A stretch of 64,000 nucleotides of DNA. It comes from CBDCWT01 sp965223305 (GTDB lineage Bacteria; Planctomycetota; Planctomycetia; Pirellulales; Pirellulaceae). A program made the translations under genes and the position numbers. A model generated the notes under the pieces. The model was not told where the DNA came from and did no database searches. It saw only the letters and a list, made by a program, of their open reading frames with translations. Positions 9,076-16,808 of the stretch are shown here, one piece after another (the first letter of the stretch is position 1; every line of letters begins with the position of its first letter). The DNA lies in the NCBI GenBank assembly GCA_965223305.1, contig CBDCWT010000047.1, positions 253,247-317,246 of the forward strand. The letters run 5' to 3'.

Positions 9076-9477
9076 TCAGCTGGATGGCGACAGCGATAGA
9101 TCCTCAGGGCTCGATAGCCGTCGTGATGCTGGCCGCAGGTAGTACGACGCGGCCGCGATGGCCAGAATAACTAAAGGAACAACGGTTTCTGCCATCGGGT
9201 CACCGACGAAGGCGTGCGAGGCGGCGGCACCCAGTAGGTCGAAGGTAAAACCCGCGTATGCCCACTCCTTCAGCAACGGCGCGTGGGGAACGAGCAAGGC
9301 AAACACGCCCAGCACTTTGGCCACGCCGAGGATCGTCATCAAATAGTCCGGGTAGCCAAGCGCCGCCATCGCCTCCTGCTGGACCTCTGCCCGGATCAGG
9401 TTCATTGTGCCACCCGCTCCCATCGCCAGACAGAACAGCACGGTCGTCAACCAGTATCCAATCAACTGCTTGTTCAT
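9076..9477 (-). CDS. DoxX-like membrane protein
   Basis: A 133-aa protein with four predicted membrane helices and the DoxX-like pattern 'GYPDYLMTILGVAKVLGVFALLVP'. The start at 9477 follows AGGAGTGGAGC. DoxX-like proteins are linked to thiol and redox homeostasis at the membrane but their activity is poorly known. It lies between the reductase gene (27 bp) and the CDGSH fusion gene, in the same orientation. Confidence 0.8.
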   Translation of the reverse strand: MNKQLIGYWLTTVLFCLAMGAGGTMNLIRAEVQQEAMAALGYPDYLMTILGVAKVLGVFALLVPHAPLLKEWAYAGFTFDLLGAAASHAFVGDPMAETVVPLVILAIAAASYYLRPASRRLSSPEDLSLSPSS

Positions 9478-9503
9478 GCTCCACTCCTTAGTTCATCGCC
9501 AGC

Positions 9504-10082
9504 TCAAACGGCGAGTTTTTCTAACATCTGGGCAACTGATTCACCCAGTCCCCGAACCTGTGCTTGTTGCTTCTCATTCTTGAGTTGTCCGCCGTCATCA
9601 AACGCCTCAAACGCGCGCGGAACCGCAACTTGATCGGGCAAGACAATCACACCGATGCTGCTCAGGATCGAGCGAACGTGGACCAAGCCTCTCAAGCCAC
9701 CCAGACCACCGGGCGAGGCCGCCATTAACGCCGCGACCTTGCCCTTGTACGCTGCGAGCGGTGCCTCGTCTGCAGCGGGTCGCGACACCCAGTCGATGGT
9801 GTTCTTGAGCAGCGGCGTGATCGAGCCGTTGTATTCCGGCGACGAGATCAGTAGCCCGTCGTGATTGAGGAACAGTTGTTTCAGCGTGGCCGCGTTTGCG
9901 GGCGTTCCCTGTTGCTGTTCGAGGTCTTGGTCGAACAGAGGCAGTGGGTAGTCTTTGAGTTCGAGCACGGTCACGTCAGCGCCCGCAGATCGGGCCCCCT
10001 CGGCCGCAATCTGAACGAGCCGATGGTTAACCGACTCTGCCCGGGCGCTGCCGGCGAAGGCGAGTATTCGTGGCTTGGTCAT
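9504..10082 (-). CDS. NAD(P)H-dependent FMN reductase
   Basis: A 192-aa flavodoxin-fold protein. 'LAFAGSARAESVNHRLV' is the phosphate-binding loop for FMN, and 'PEYNGSITPLLKNTIDWVSR' is the diagnostic NADPH-FMN-reductase loop. Such enzymes reduce FMN, quinones, azo dyes or chromate with NAD(P)H in the cytosol. The start at 10082 is preceded by GGAGAAG. Together with pirin and DoxX it suggests quinone or electrophile detoxification. Confidence 0.88.
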   Translation of the reverse strand: MTKPRILAFAGSARAESVNHRLVQIAAEGARSAGADVTVLELKDYPLPLFDQDLEQQQGTPANAATLKQLFLNHDGLLISSPEYNGSITPLLKNTIDWVSRPAADEAPLAAYKGKVAALMAASPGGLGGLRGLVHVRSILSSIGVIVLPDQVAVPRAFEAFDDGGQLKNEKQQAQVRGLGESVAQMLEKLAV

Positions 10083-10138
10083 CGATCGGATCTTCTCCTT
10101 GTCGTGGGACTCAGGACGCAGATAGTGTCGTACCGCGT

Positions 10139-10837
10139 TTAGATGAGATCAAACAGCATGATTTCAGCTGGGCCGTTCGCCCGGATCGTGAGCGAGCTCT
10201 CTTGACTCGTTGCAGCGCCATCGCTGGTACTCAACTGCTGGTCGTTGAGCATCACGGCTCCGCGCAGTACTTGCAGCCAGCTGTGCCGGCCAGGCTGGAG
10301 TTGGTGGACGATCTCAGCATCGCTGGTCAGCTTCGCCAGATAGATGCGGGCGTCTTGATGGATTTTCAGTGATCCACCCTCGGCATCCGGCGAGGCAACC
10401 AGTCTCAGTCGGTTCGACATGCCGCTGTCCTCAAACCGCTTTTGCTCGTAGCTCGGCTCGATTCCATGGCGCGCTGGTAGTAGCCATATCTGGTAGAGAT
10501 GAGTTGGTTCTGTTGCGGACGGATTGAACTCGCTGTGCTGGATGCCTGTGCCGGCCGACATCCGCTGGAACTCGCCGGGACGAAGTACTTCGCCGTTGCC
10601 CATTGAGTCCTGATGCTCGAGTGCGCCTTCCAGCACATAGGTCACGATCTCCATGTCTTGGTGGGGATGTGTGCTGAATCCCCTCCCCGGAGCGATACGG
10701 TCTTCGTTCATCACTCTCAGTGACCGAAAACCCATGTGCTTAGCATTGCGATAGCCTGCGAACGAGAACGTGTGTCTGGCCTGTAGCCAACCGTGATCGG
10801 CATAGCCTCGTTCTTCAGCTCGGCGAACCAGAATCAT
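10139..10837 (-). CDS. Pirin family protein (YhaK/YhhW-like)
   Basis: A 232-aa bicupin. The start chosen is the ATG at 10837, behind GGAGAGCTGCAA; upstream codons look non-native. Metal ligands sit in 'FSTHPHQDMEIVTYVLEGALEHQD' (His-x-His ... Glu) and 'QRMSAGTGIQHSEFN' gives the fourth ligand. Bacterial pirins of this group can act as quercetin 2,3-dioxygenases in vitro; the physiological role is uncertain. It is 66 bp downstream of the MarR gene and probably in its operon. Confidence 0.88.
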   Translation of the reverse strand: MILVRRAEERGYADHGWLQARHTFSFAGYRNAKHMGFRSLRVMNEDRIAPGRGFSTHPHQDMEIVTYVLEGALEHQDSMGNGEVLRPGEFQRMSAGTGIQHSEFNPSATEPTHLYQIWLLPARHGIEPSYEQKRFEDSGMSNRLRLVASPDAEGGSLKIHQDARIYLAKLTSDAEIVHQLQPGRHSWLQVLRGAVMLNDQQLSTSDGAATSQESSLTIRANGPAEIMLFDLI

Positions 10838-10903
10838 TTGCAGCTCTCCTGACTTTCTACGTTGGCCTGCCGGCACCGGCCTAGATGTCCATGGCTCGAA
10901 AAC

Positions 10904-11398
10904 TCAAGCGGCATCCTCTGCCGCACGCACCGACTCCCGCGCCTTAGCCAGCAGCCGGCTGAGCTCTTTGAGTTCCTTGCGTGTTAGGTGGCCGATCAGC
11001 TGTTTGTGGAGCTCGAGATCTGGCTTGTCGATCTGTTTCAGCAACTTGACTGCTTTGCTTGTCAATGCGACGTAGACCACACGTCGGTCTTCCGTACAGC
11101 GTTCTCTCTTGACCAGCTCCTGTTTTTCGAGCCGATCGATCAGCCCGGTGATTGCGGGGACGACCTGCACCATCCGATCGGCGATCTCCAACGACGGCAT
11201 TGGTTGGCCTTCACCCCTGAGAATCCGCAGGACGTTGTATTGCGAAGTGGTGAGCCCGTAGGCGCGAAACAGCTTGCCGAAGCGATTTTGAAATTGGTCG
11301 CTCGTTCGCAGGATGTTCAGAATCGCTTCCACTTCTGGCGACTCGAACGGTTGTCGTTTCTTCAGTTCGCGCTGCAGCGGCCCGCCAGTCATGTTCAC
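10904..11398 (-). CDS. MarR family transcriptional regulator
   Basis: A 164-aa winged-helix protein: 'GLTSQYNVLRILRGEGQPMPSLEIADRM' is the helix-turn-helix region and 'RERCTEDRRVVYVALT' the wing. It most likely starts at GTG 11398; ATG 11392 is an alternative two codons in. MarR proteins are dimeric repressors released by phenolics or oxidants. It is the first gene of the run MarR-pirin-reductase-DoxX-CDGSH fusion, so it probably controls that operon and itself. Confidence 0.88.
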   Translation of the reverse strand: MNMTGGPLQRELKKRQPFESPEVEAILNILRTSDQFQNRFGKLFRAYGLTTSQYNVLRILRGEGQPMPSLEIADRMVQVVPAITGLIDRLEKQELVKRERCTEDRRVVYVALTSKAVKLLKQIDKPDLELHKQLIGHLTRKELKELSRLLAKARESVRAAEDAA

Positions 11399-11427
11399 CG
11401 AATCCCCGATTTGGATTGCCCATAAAT

Positions 11428-11456
11428 AATTTACATATCAACTATCGACATGTCAA
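11428..11456 (-). promoter_or_regulatory. Promoter of the MarR operon with a direct repeat
   Basis: On the minus strand, TTGACA (11456-11451) and TAAATT (11433-11428) are separated by 17 bp, close to the sigma-70 consensus. TTGACATGT and TTGATATGT repeat 15 bp apart across this promoter and could be the MarR-binding site. Confidence 0.55.
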
Positions 11457-11460
11457 CATC

Positions 11461-11834
11461 CATTGGCCAATTTTTTTTCGGGCCGTTCGTTGGTCGAGGT
11501 TTTGTGCTTGCCGGCGAACGAATTTCGGTGCCGAGGTAGTTGGCGGCGTCTAGCATGCTGGGTTACCAGTCGCGGTGTTTCAGTGGTTCTGGCGCAGCCG
11601 CCGCCGGGTGCTGGCCACGAGCGGCGAGAGGGGGCATTGTGGTGGGCTTGGCGGCGGAGAGTGCCGTTGTAGAATGGGCTGTTTGGTGGCCTTCTGCAGG
11701 CAAGTCGAGGTTCGTTTGCTCTCACAGCGTTCGAGAACGGACTTGTCGTTTGTTTGCCAAGGCACTGGCTGGAGCGAAGGGAGGGTAATCCAAGGAGACG
11801 AGGAAAGGATCGGGTTTGACGTAAACCTTAACTT
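11461..11834. other. Intergenic region before tRNA-Phe
   Basis: About 370 bp with no convincing gene; overlapping frames on both strands are low-complexity. It ends in the tRNA-Phe promoter region (AT-rich stretch near 11815-11832). Confidence 0.45.
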
Positions 11835-11909
<75 letters not shown>

Positions 11910-11934
11910 TGACTTACGACGATTCGAAATCGGC

Positions 11935-11955
11935 TTCAGTCCAGATTCAGTCCAG
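11935..11955 (+). promoter_or_regulatory. E1 left arm-type integrase site pair
   Basis: TTCAGTCCAG occurs twice with an 11-bp period (11935 and 11946), 26 bp inside the core. The same pair, TTCAGTCCAC twice with an 11-bp period, is found at the other end of E1 (28184-28204). This is the layout of arm sites of a tyrosine integrase. Confidence 0.65.
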
Positions 11956-11979
11956 ACTCAAACGCCTGGAGGGCAGGCC

Positions 11980-12699
11980 ATGGCGCGAATCCCAGGACAT
12001 CAAAGTGTCGTTGCGCGAGTTGTCCAACACGTCGCAACCTACGACATCTTCATTGCGCTGTCCGGCTTGGTGCTTTCCATCGCAGGGATTATCGATCTAT
12101 ACCGGAACAACCACTCCGTACTCGCCTGGGTGACAATCGTCGGCGCCGCTGGAGTCACTCTCTCGTCGATCGGCAAGGCAGTGTTGGACCTCCGTCGCAC
12201 TTGGAACGACGCTTCGCCTCATGCTCTTGAGGGTTGCCTCAACACGATTCACGCGCTCCTGCAGGCGGACGATAGCTCTCAATTACGACTCACAATTCAT
12301 GTGCCGTCCGGAGAGCAACTACAACAGATCACCGAATACGTCGGTCACAAACGGGGGAACCAAAAAATGGCGGGGAGGTCGTTTCCGGCGCAGTCTGGAA
12401 TCATCGGCCAAGCGTTCCGTCGAAAGGAGTTTATTGCGGCGTCGCGAAGAAACGACGACTACGAGGGGTACATTACAGAACTGGTTGAGCATTGGCACTA
12501 TCTTGAGAATGACGCGAGAAAACTAAGTCCCGCATCGATGTCCTGGATGGCGATTCCGTTGGTGCTCGAGGAAAAGGTTGAGGCAATTGTCTACCTAGAC
12601 TCCACCGACCGAGAGTTTTTTGACGACGAATATCGCAGGAACATCGCGATTCTAGGTTGCGCAGGGATTGCCCGCTTCGTTCATGGAAGATACGGTTGA
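11980..12699 (+). CDS. Membrane-anchored GAF-domain protein (cargo)
   Basis: A 239-aa protein. Residues ~20-65 hold two hydrophobic helices ('IFIALSGLVLSIAGIIDLY', 'WVTIVGAAGVTLSSIG'), so it sits in the inner membrane. Residues ~85-235 resemble a GAF ligand-binding domain: 'GIIGQAFRRKEFIAAS' and 'SMSWMAIPLVLEEKVEAIVYLDS' match the conserved GAF strands. No output domain follows, so it may signal to a partner, possibly the small protein encoded 16 bp downstream. It is the first gene inside E1 next to the tRNA. The role is unknown; a defence sensor is one possibility. Confidence 0.65.
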   Translation: MARIPGHQSVVARVVQHVATYDIFIALSGLVLSIAGIIDLYRNNHSVLAWVTIVGAAGVTLSSIGKAVLDLRRTWNDASPHALEGCLNTIHALLQADDSSQLRLTIHVPSGEQLQQITEYVGHKRGNQKMAGRSFPAQSGIIGQAFRRKEFIAASRRNDDYEGYITELVEHWHYLENDARKLSPASMSWMAIPLVLEEKVEAIVYLDSTDREFFDDEYRRNIAILGCAGIARFVHGRYG

Positions 12700-12715
12700 T
12701 AGGGGGGGGAAGCCG

Positions 12716-12910
12716 ATGTCAGAGATTCGACAAGGACTAAGCCAGCCGGTTCAGACAACGCGGTTGTCGAGGCCAAACGCCGTGCTTCGTGTGTTTGCCG
12801 GCAAACTTCCAGCGAGCATTCAGACGTCGATCGCCGAAGGATTGCGACTTGGTCAGGCCGCTGCTGCTACGTCCAAAGAAGAGCCTACGGCTGCCAAACC
12901 TCCCCATTGA
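12716..12910 (+). CDS. Small protein next to the GAF gene
   Basis: A 64-aa protein starting at ATG 12716 behind a G-rich ribosome site (GGGGGGGGAAGCCG). Its core 'RPNAVLRVFAGKLPASIQTSIAEGL' is helix-forming; the tail is Ala/Lys/Pro rich. I do not recognise a family. The tight spacing after the GAF gene suggests a two-gene unit. Its last 26 bp overlap the convergent deaminase gene. Confidence 0.5.
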   Translation: MSEIRQGLSQPVQTTRLSRPNAVLRVFAGKLPASIQTSIAEGLRLGQAAAATSKEEPTAAKPPH

Positions 12911-13382
12911 ATACGCTGTCAACTGCACCTATTTCGACGTCCTCTCGCCGGTAGGCAACACCCGAGTCGCGAAGCATGCCGATGGCTCGTTTGATCGAAT
13001 CGTCCCAGCGGTCGGGTGTCCTGTCATGAATCTGCTTGTGCGCGACTAGCTCACTGAATCCAGACTGAATGATCAGGCGAGCGCAATCAACACACGGGGC
13101 CCAGGGGCAAACTAGGACGGCACCATTGGTAGACTGGCCAGCCTTGGCCGCGGCGGCGATTGCGTCCTGTTCGGCGTGGATTAGATAATCATATTTCTTG
13201 GGCCTCTGAAGTCTTTCTGGGCTCTTCTCGATCCCAGCTGGAAATCTGTTGACTCCCCATGCAACAACGTCCCCACCATTTGTAACGATCATCGCAGCAT
13301 TCTTGGTGACTGGGTCGTCGCTGTGCTCAAGTGCCAGCTGGTAGCATTGTCGCAGCAAATCTCGCGTCGCTTCTTGGTCCAT
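12885..13382 (-). CDS. Deoxycytidylate deaminase-like protein
   Basis: A 165-aa zinc-dependent cytidine/dCMP deaminase fold. 'HAEQDAI' (His69, Glu71) and 'PWAPCVDC' (Cys97, Cys100) give the zinc ligands and the proton-shuttling Glu. dCMP deaminases supply dUMP and are common in phages; related enzymes also serve in phage defence by depleting dCTP, although those usually have other domains. It lies directly downstream of the integrase gene (17 bp), on the same strand. Confidence 0.8.
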   Translation of the reverse strand: MDQEATRDLLRQCYQLALEHSDDPVTKNAAMIVTNGGDVVAWGVNRFPAGIEKSPERLQRPKKYDYLIHAEQDAIAAAAKAGQSTNGAVLVCPWAPCVDCARLIIQSGFSELVAHKQIHDRTPDRWDDSIKRAIGMLRDSGVAYRREDVEIGAVDSVFNGEVWQP

Positions 13383-13399
13383 TCCCCTTTACCCAACTG

Positions 13400-14497
13400 T
13401 CATTGGGCTCCCGTTTTGCGGAAAACTGGAACGTCAAGTTTTTCAGCCGTGCGGTTCAGCATTTTGGCCATGTTAATGTAGCCTTGCGTTGTGGCAGGGC
13501 TCGAATGCCGCATCATAGCCTGCAGTTCGTTCGCCGACAGCCGGTCGGCGTTCATCGTGGCAAATGCCCGCCGAATGTCGTGAAAGCCGTACCAAGGCTT
13601 AGATAGGCCCGCAGCTCTTTGAATTCGGTGGAACTGCACCTGCAGCGTTCGTCGGTTGTGATACCACGGAAACACCACCGGCTCGAAGCTAGCGACCGTC
13701 TTCAAGTGGTCCAACACGAGCTGGTGTAGCGGCACCACTTCGTCTCGCTTGCCCTTGTTACAGTCGTGGCGAGTGATCGCTTGTCCGGCACCAAAGTCGA
13801 GATCTCCACGACGAAGCGCCAGTATTTCGCTAATTCGCCAACCGGTCATTCGGGCAAATATCAACAACGCCTTCCACCAGTCTTCAGGATCGAATGGAAA
13901 TTGCCCGGCCGGCATCGTCGCTACGTTGCATGCCTGGTAGATCTTTGCGAAGTCTCCCGCGGTAACGTACCGAGGCAGCTTCTTGGGCTCGCGCAGCATT
14001 CGGGCTTTCGGCACCTTAGGTAGATATCCCCAGTCAACCGCGACCGCCAAGGCTGCCTTCAGGTGACGCAGCTCCTTGTTAACGGTGGCTGGCGACACTT
14101 TCTGACCCTTGTGTCGTTTGCTGTCTTCGTCCTTCCGTTTCGCGATGAAATCGTCGATCAACTTCGTCTTGATTCCCGACAGCCGCGCAGGTTTGGCGAT
14201 CCGTTGAAAATGGTCCAAGCAACGGTACGCCTCTCGGCGCGTCGGCGCGTCCATCAGCGCACCCACACGCGACTCAAACTCCGCGCGGAAGTCTGCCCAG
14301 GTCTTACGCTGGTGCGTGTTGTAAGTTCCCGCGGCGAGTTCGCCTTCACAACGACGCTGGTACTTCTCGGCCATCGACCGGCTTCCGATCCGCTTCCGTT
14401 TCTTCTTACCGTCAGGATCGTACCACCCCACGTACCACGGCGCACTCTCGCCCATTTGCTGTTTTTGTCGATGATCTTGGAATAACCAGGCTTTCAT
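13400..14497 (-). CDS. Tyrosine recombinase/integrase of E1
   Basis: A 365-aa protein starting at ATG 14497, behind GGAGG with 8-nt spacing; an in-frame ATG five codons earlier overlaps that ribosome site. The N-terminal part carries an AP2-like/SAM-like core-binding region. The catalytic domain shows Arg in 'MTGWRISEILALRRGDLDF', His-x-x-Arg in 'HDIRRAF', His in 'MMRHSSP' and the nucleophile Tyr near residue 340 in 'TQGYINM'. It should recombine the tRNA-Phe core. It is not closely similar to the E2 integrase, though a scrap at 55505-55600 resembles its N-terminal region. Confidence 0.92.
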   Translation of the reverse strand: MKAWLFQDHRQKQQMGESAPWYVGWYDPDGKKKRKRIGSRSMAEKYQRRCEGELAAGTYNTHQRKTWADFRAEFESRVGALMDAPTRREAYRCLDHFQRIAKPARLSGIKTKLIDDFIAKRKDEDSKRHKGQKVSPATVNKELRHLKAALAVAVDWGYLPKVPKARMLREPKKLPRYVTAGDFAKIYQACNVATMPAGQFPFDPEDWWKALLIFARMTGWRISEILALRRGDLDFGAGQAITRHDCNKGKRDEVVPLHQLVLDHLKTVASFEPVVFPWYHNRRTLQVQFHRIQRAAGLSKPWYGFHDIRRAFATMNADRLSANELQAMMRHSSPATTQGYINMAKMLNRTAEKLDVPVFRKTGAQ

Positions 14498-14664
14498 GTG
14501 TTGATCCTCCAAATTCGGCTTTTCAGATTGACGCGTGCTGCACGACTCGGGCCTGGTCGATACCGGACACCTCCTAGGCGATCGTGCGTTAGAAGCGAAA
14601 TGTCGTCTTACGACACCTCCGTTTCAGTTCTGAACTTTGATGTTCAATCCACCCCCCCAGACCA

Positions 14665-14693
14665 GATCGGTCCGACATTTTGTCCGACCGATC
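14665..14693. promoter_or_regulatory. Inverted repeat upstream of the E1 integrase
   Basis: GATCGGTC (14665-14672) and GACCGATC (14686-14693) form perfect 8-bp arms, with GTCCGACA-type repeats between them, 170 bp before the integrase start. It could be an operator for the integrase promoter. Confidence 0.35.
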
Positions 14694-14711
14694 AGTCTGC
14701 GGTGTGGAACC

Positions 14712-14742
14712 GTGTAAACAGACCGGCCCTCCGTGGCCGGCC
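14712..14742 (-). terminator. Terminator-like hairpin after gene B (E1)
   Basis: On the minus strand GGCCGGCC-ACGGAG-GGCCGGTC starts 7 nt after the gene B stop, followed by TGTTTACAC. The same hairpin follows gene B in E2, there with a better T-tract. Confidence 0.55.
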
Positions 14743-14748
14743 GACGTG

Positions 14749-15411
14749 CTATGCAAGGTCCGTCACTCGGGCCTCACGCAGCTCGCTCAGTAGCTGAGTC
14801 GTATCCAAGACGATCTGCTCCGGGTCAGCACCCGCTGTCGTTTTGTTGTGCACGAACGTGCAGCAGCGCTTAGTCAGCCGGTGCAGACGGTTTCGTTGCA
14901 GTCGGTCGATAACGCCGTGAGCGTTCAGAGCCTGCAGCCCCGCACGGTAGCCATCTCGATCGGCTAGCGTGTCGACATCCGCTTCGATACACCACTGGGC
15001 AACGAAAGTCTCGATGGCAATGCGACAGAGACAAGCCGCGATGAAGCGGCTCAGATCATCACCGTCAAGCAGCTTCCGAGCGCGGTCCAGCAAGGCGTCA
15101 ACCCGGTAGGTGACCTTTGTGGCGCCACAGGCCGTTTGGACCACGGTCTTCGTATCCGTCTTGGTCACCGTGGCGTGTTCGTGTCCACTGAATGGAAACA
15201 CTCCCAGGCAGTACGGCGAGTTGCCCTCGGAAGCCCATTCGTTGAACGCTTCAATCACGCTTTGCAGTCGTTCCTCACCAAGCATCTGAAGCGGCCCACC
15301 GACGACACTGATTGGCTCCAAGTCATCACACGGGTCGTAGAGGCCCAGTTGCACGTGCCGGGATTGCTGCGTTTCTTGTCTGGCCAGGTCCACTGTTGTT
15401 GGCTGACTCAT
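14749..15411 (-). CDS. Gene B (E1 copy): HEPN-like helical protein of unknown function
   Basis: A 220-aa protein, 9 residues different from the E2 copy. Residues ~105-215 are helical and resemble HEPN/DUF4145-type bundles; 'LTKRCCTFVHNK' supplies an R-x5-H pair (Arg182, His188) like the HEPN ribonuclease motif, although the usual Asn after Arg is Cys. It starts at ATG 15411, overlapping the gene A stop by ATGA, behind AAAGGAGGTG, so translation is coupled. It always sits between gene A and the integrase in this window. HEPN assignment is an inference. Confidence 0.6.
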   Translation of the reverse strand: MSQPTTVDLARQETQQSRHVQLGLYDPCDDLEPISVVGGPLQMLGEERLQSVIEAFNEWASEGNSPYCLGVFPFSGHEHATVTKTDTKTVVQTACGATKVTYRVDALLDRARKLLDGDDLSRFIAACLCRIAIETFVAQWCIEADVDTLADRDGYRAGLQALNAHGVIDRLQRNRLHRLTKRCCTFVHNKTTAGADPEQIVLDTTQLLSELREARVTDLA

Positions 15412-15833
15412 GCCACACCCCCTTTCTCCGCACACTGGTCACAAAGCCAAACGCTTCGTGGTTCCTCGTAGTAGTTGACCCGGTACTCGCGGGTGAGGAC
15501 TCCGGTGCAGCGGCAGTCGGGAATTGGGCAGGTCTCCTCGAGCTCGTTGGCGTACTCAAGGTGCCAGATGGCGACGCGCCTCAGCTCCTTGATGAGTCGC
15601 TCCCGCATGTGCCCATCTTCTTGTCCGAGGTTGTAGTACAGCTCGTCGCACTCACTGCCTTGGAACGCTTGCCATTGGTCCTCTGAGCGGAACTTCGACA
15701 AATGGATGATACCGGCGACTTCCCGTTCCAGCTCCTGCAGCTCGTAGGATTTGGGTTTATCCCACGGCGAATCCTGTCGTTCGCTCTCTTGCTGACCGTT
15801 CGTCGACGCTTTCGCCGTCGATGCATGAAACAT
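15408..15833 (-). CDS. Gene A (E1 copy): small zinc-ribbon protein
   Basis: A 141-aa protein, 6 residues different from the E2 copy. The start at 15833 follows AAAGGAATTGGC; the frame is open further upstream, but there it reads through conserved non-coding sequence. The middle is charged and helical ('YELQELEREVAGIIHLSKF'). The C-terminus has 'CPIPDCRC' and 'CDQC', a probable zinc ribbon. No family recognised. It is co-translated with gene B and preceded by the structured RNA candidate, with a conserved ~100-nt leader between. Confidence 0.65.
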   Translation of the reverse strand: MFHASTAKASTNGQQESERQDSPWDKPKSYELQELEREVAGIIHLSKFRSEDQWQAFQGSECDELYYNLGQEDGHMRERLIKELRRVAIWHLEYANELEETCPIPDCRCTGVLTREYRVNYYEEPRSVWLCDQCAEKGGVA

Positions 15834-15932
15834 GCCAATTCCTTTCCGGCGCTCGCGAGGCAGAAAGAGAACCGCCGCGCCTGCGCCGTCGCAGAACGCG
15901 ACGGCCTCCGACAACCCGATGAGCGCACAAGA

Positions 15933-16080
15933 AGGCCGTAGGCCCGGTTACGTGCTGAAACAGTGGAACCCGAAGGAAACCACCTGGCGGGGCATCGAAG
16001 ACGCCCCTGGTGACCTGTCCTCCACCAGCTTCCTGGCTTCACGGGTCGGTCACCGCCACACGCAACCGGGCCTACGGCCT
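15933..16080 (-). ncRNA. Structured RNA candidate upstream of gene A (E1 version)
   Basis: Read on the minus strand, 22-nt arms (16080-16059 and 15954-15933) pair with one G-U. They close a ~104-nt interior with its own helices: GGTGACC/GGTCACC, CCAG-GAAG-CTGG and GGGGCGT-CTTCG-ATGCCCC. E2 has a hairpin of the same position and layout whose arm sequence is different (47621-47738), while the flanking sequence and gene A are ~96% alike at protein level. Changes on both sides of a stem that keep pairing are evidence for a functional RNA, or for a DNA cruciform. Confidence 0.55.
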
Positions 16081-16808
16081 CAGTACTAACCATCAGACTG
16101 TCTCAGAGTCGAGTTTTTGGGTGTTTCAAGCCCAGGGTCCCACAGCGTCCACACTACGAGGTGCAGCTGTTCACGGAACCCTCGCCCTCCAATCTACCGC
16201 ACGTAGGAACGGGGTGTCAAACCTCGCGCCGCCAAGATCTGCGTCTGCAGCATACGAAAAAAGAAAGCCCAGCAAGCTCTTGATCGACGAGTCCAGGCAC
16301 CTACCAGTTTCCGGATTCAGGCCTGCCTGAGGCGCCGCTTTCCCCTTCCATACGGCCGCGTGACACGCGGCCGTATCCAGCGCACTGCGGCTTCAAGCCG
16401 CGGGCCAATTCACCGTCCCACCTTGAAAGTGCTGGAAACAGCATCGTTTCACTCCGAACGCACGAAGCCAAAACTTGAAACTGCATCGGTCGTCGGTCCG
16501 ACGCACCTTCGGGTACCTTCGGTTTGAACGAGCTCGACGCGACCGCTGCGCATTGGCTGATCGAGAGACTGCGGCAGGGGAGACAACTTCAGCGAATTTG
16601 ACCACGAAGAAAACGCAAGGTCTAATGCCGCTGGTAAGACAGAGTTAACATCGATAGAGGGTCTGTTCTAAAGAGAACCGAGGCCTGACAACAAAGGGTA
16701 TTTCTGAGAACGTCGACGGATTGACCTATGGACGGTAAGCTCATGTTTCGAACAGACGGATAAACCAAGAACGGCAACTCAGATTCTGGACCCAATGACG
16801 AGTCAATC
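16081..16808. other. Non-coding region between the RNA candidate and the ACT-TIR gene
   Basis: No convincing gene in ~730 bp. The part up to ~16310 is homologous to E2 47455-47600 (shared '...CAGCATACGAAAAAAGAAAGC...' stretch). A perfect hairpin, ATACGGCCGCGT-GAC-ACGCGGCCGTAT, lies at 16350-16376 and could end transcription. The rest presumably holds the promoter of the 16809 gene. Confidence 0.5.

Noticed and set aside
13749..14485. Plus-strand frames across the E1 integrase
   Set aside because: Antisense shadows of a clear integrase, without ribosome sites.
15136..15686. Plus-strand frames across genes A and B
   Set aside because: The equivalent antisense frames exist in E2 but they follow from the near identity of A and B; codon pattern and overlap signals favour the A-B strand.
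15408..15833. An IscB/TnpB-type protein with an omega-RNA at gene A
   Set aside because: Gene A is only 141 aa with no RuvC or HNH motif, so the RNA candidate next to it is not an omega-RNA of that type.
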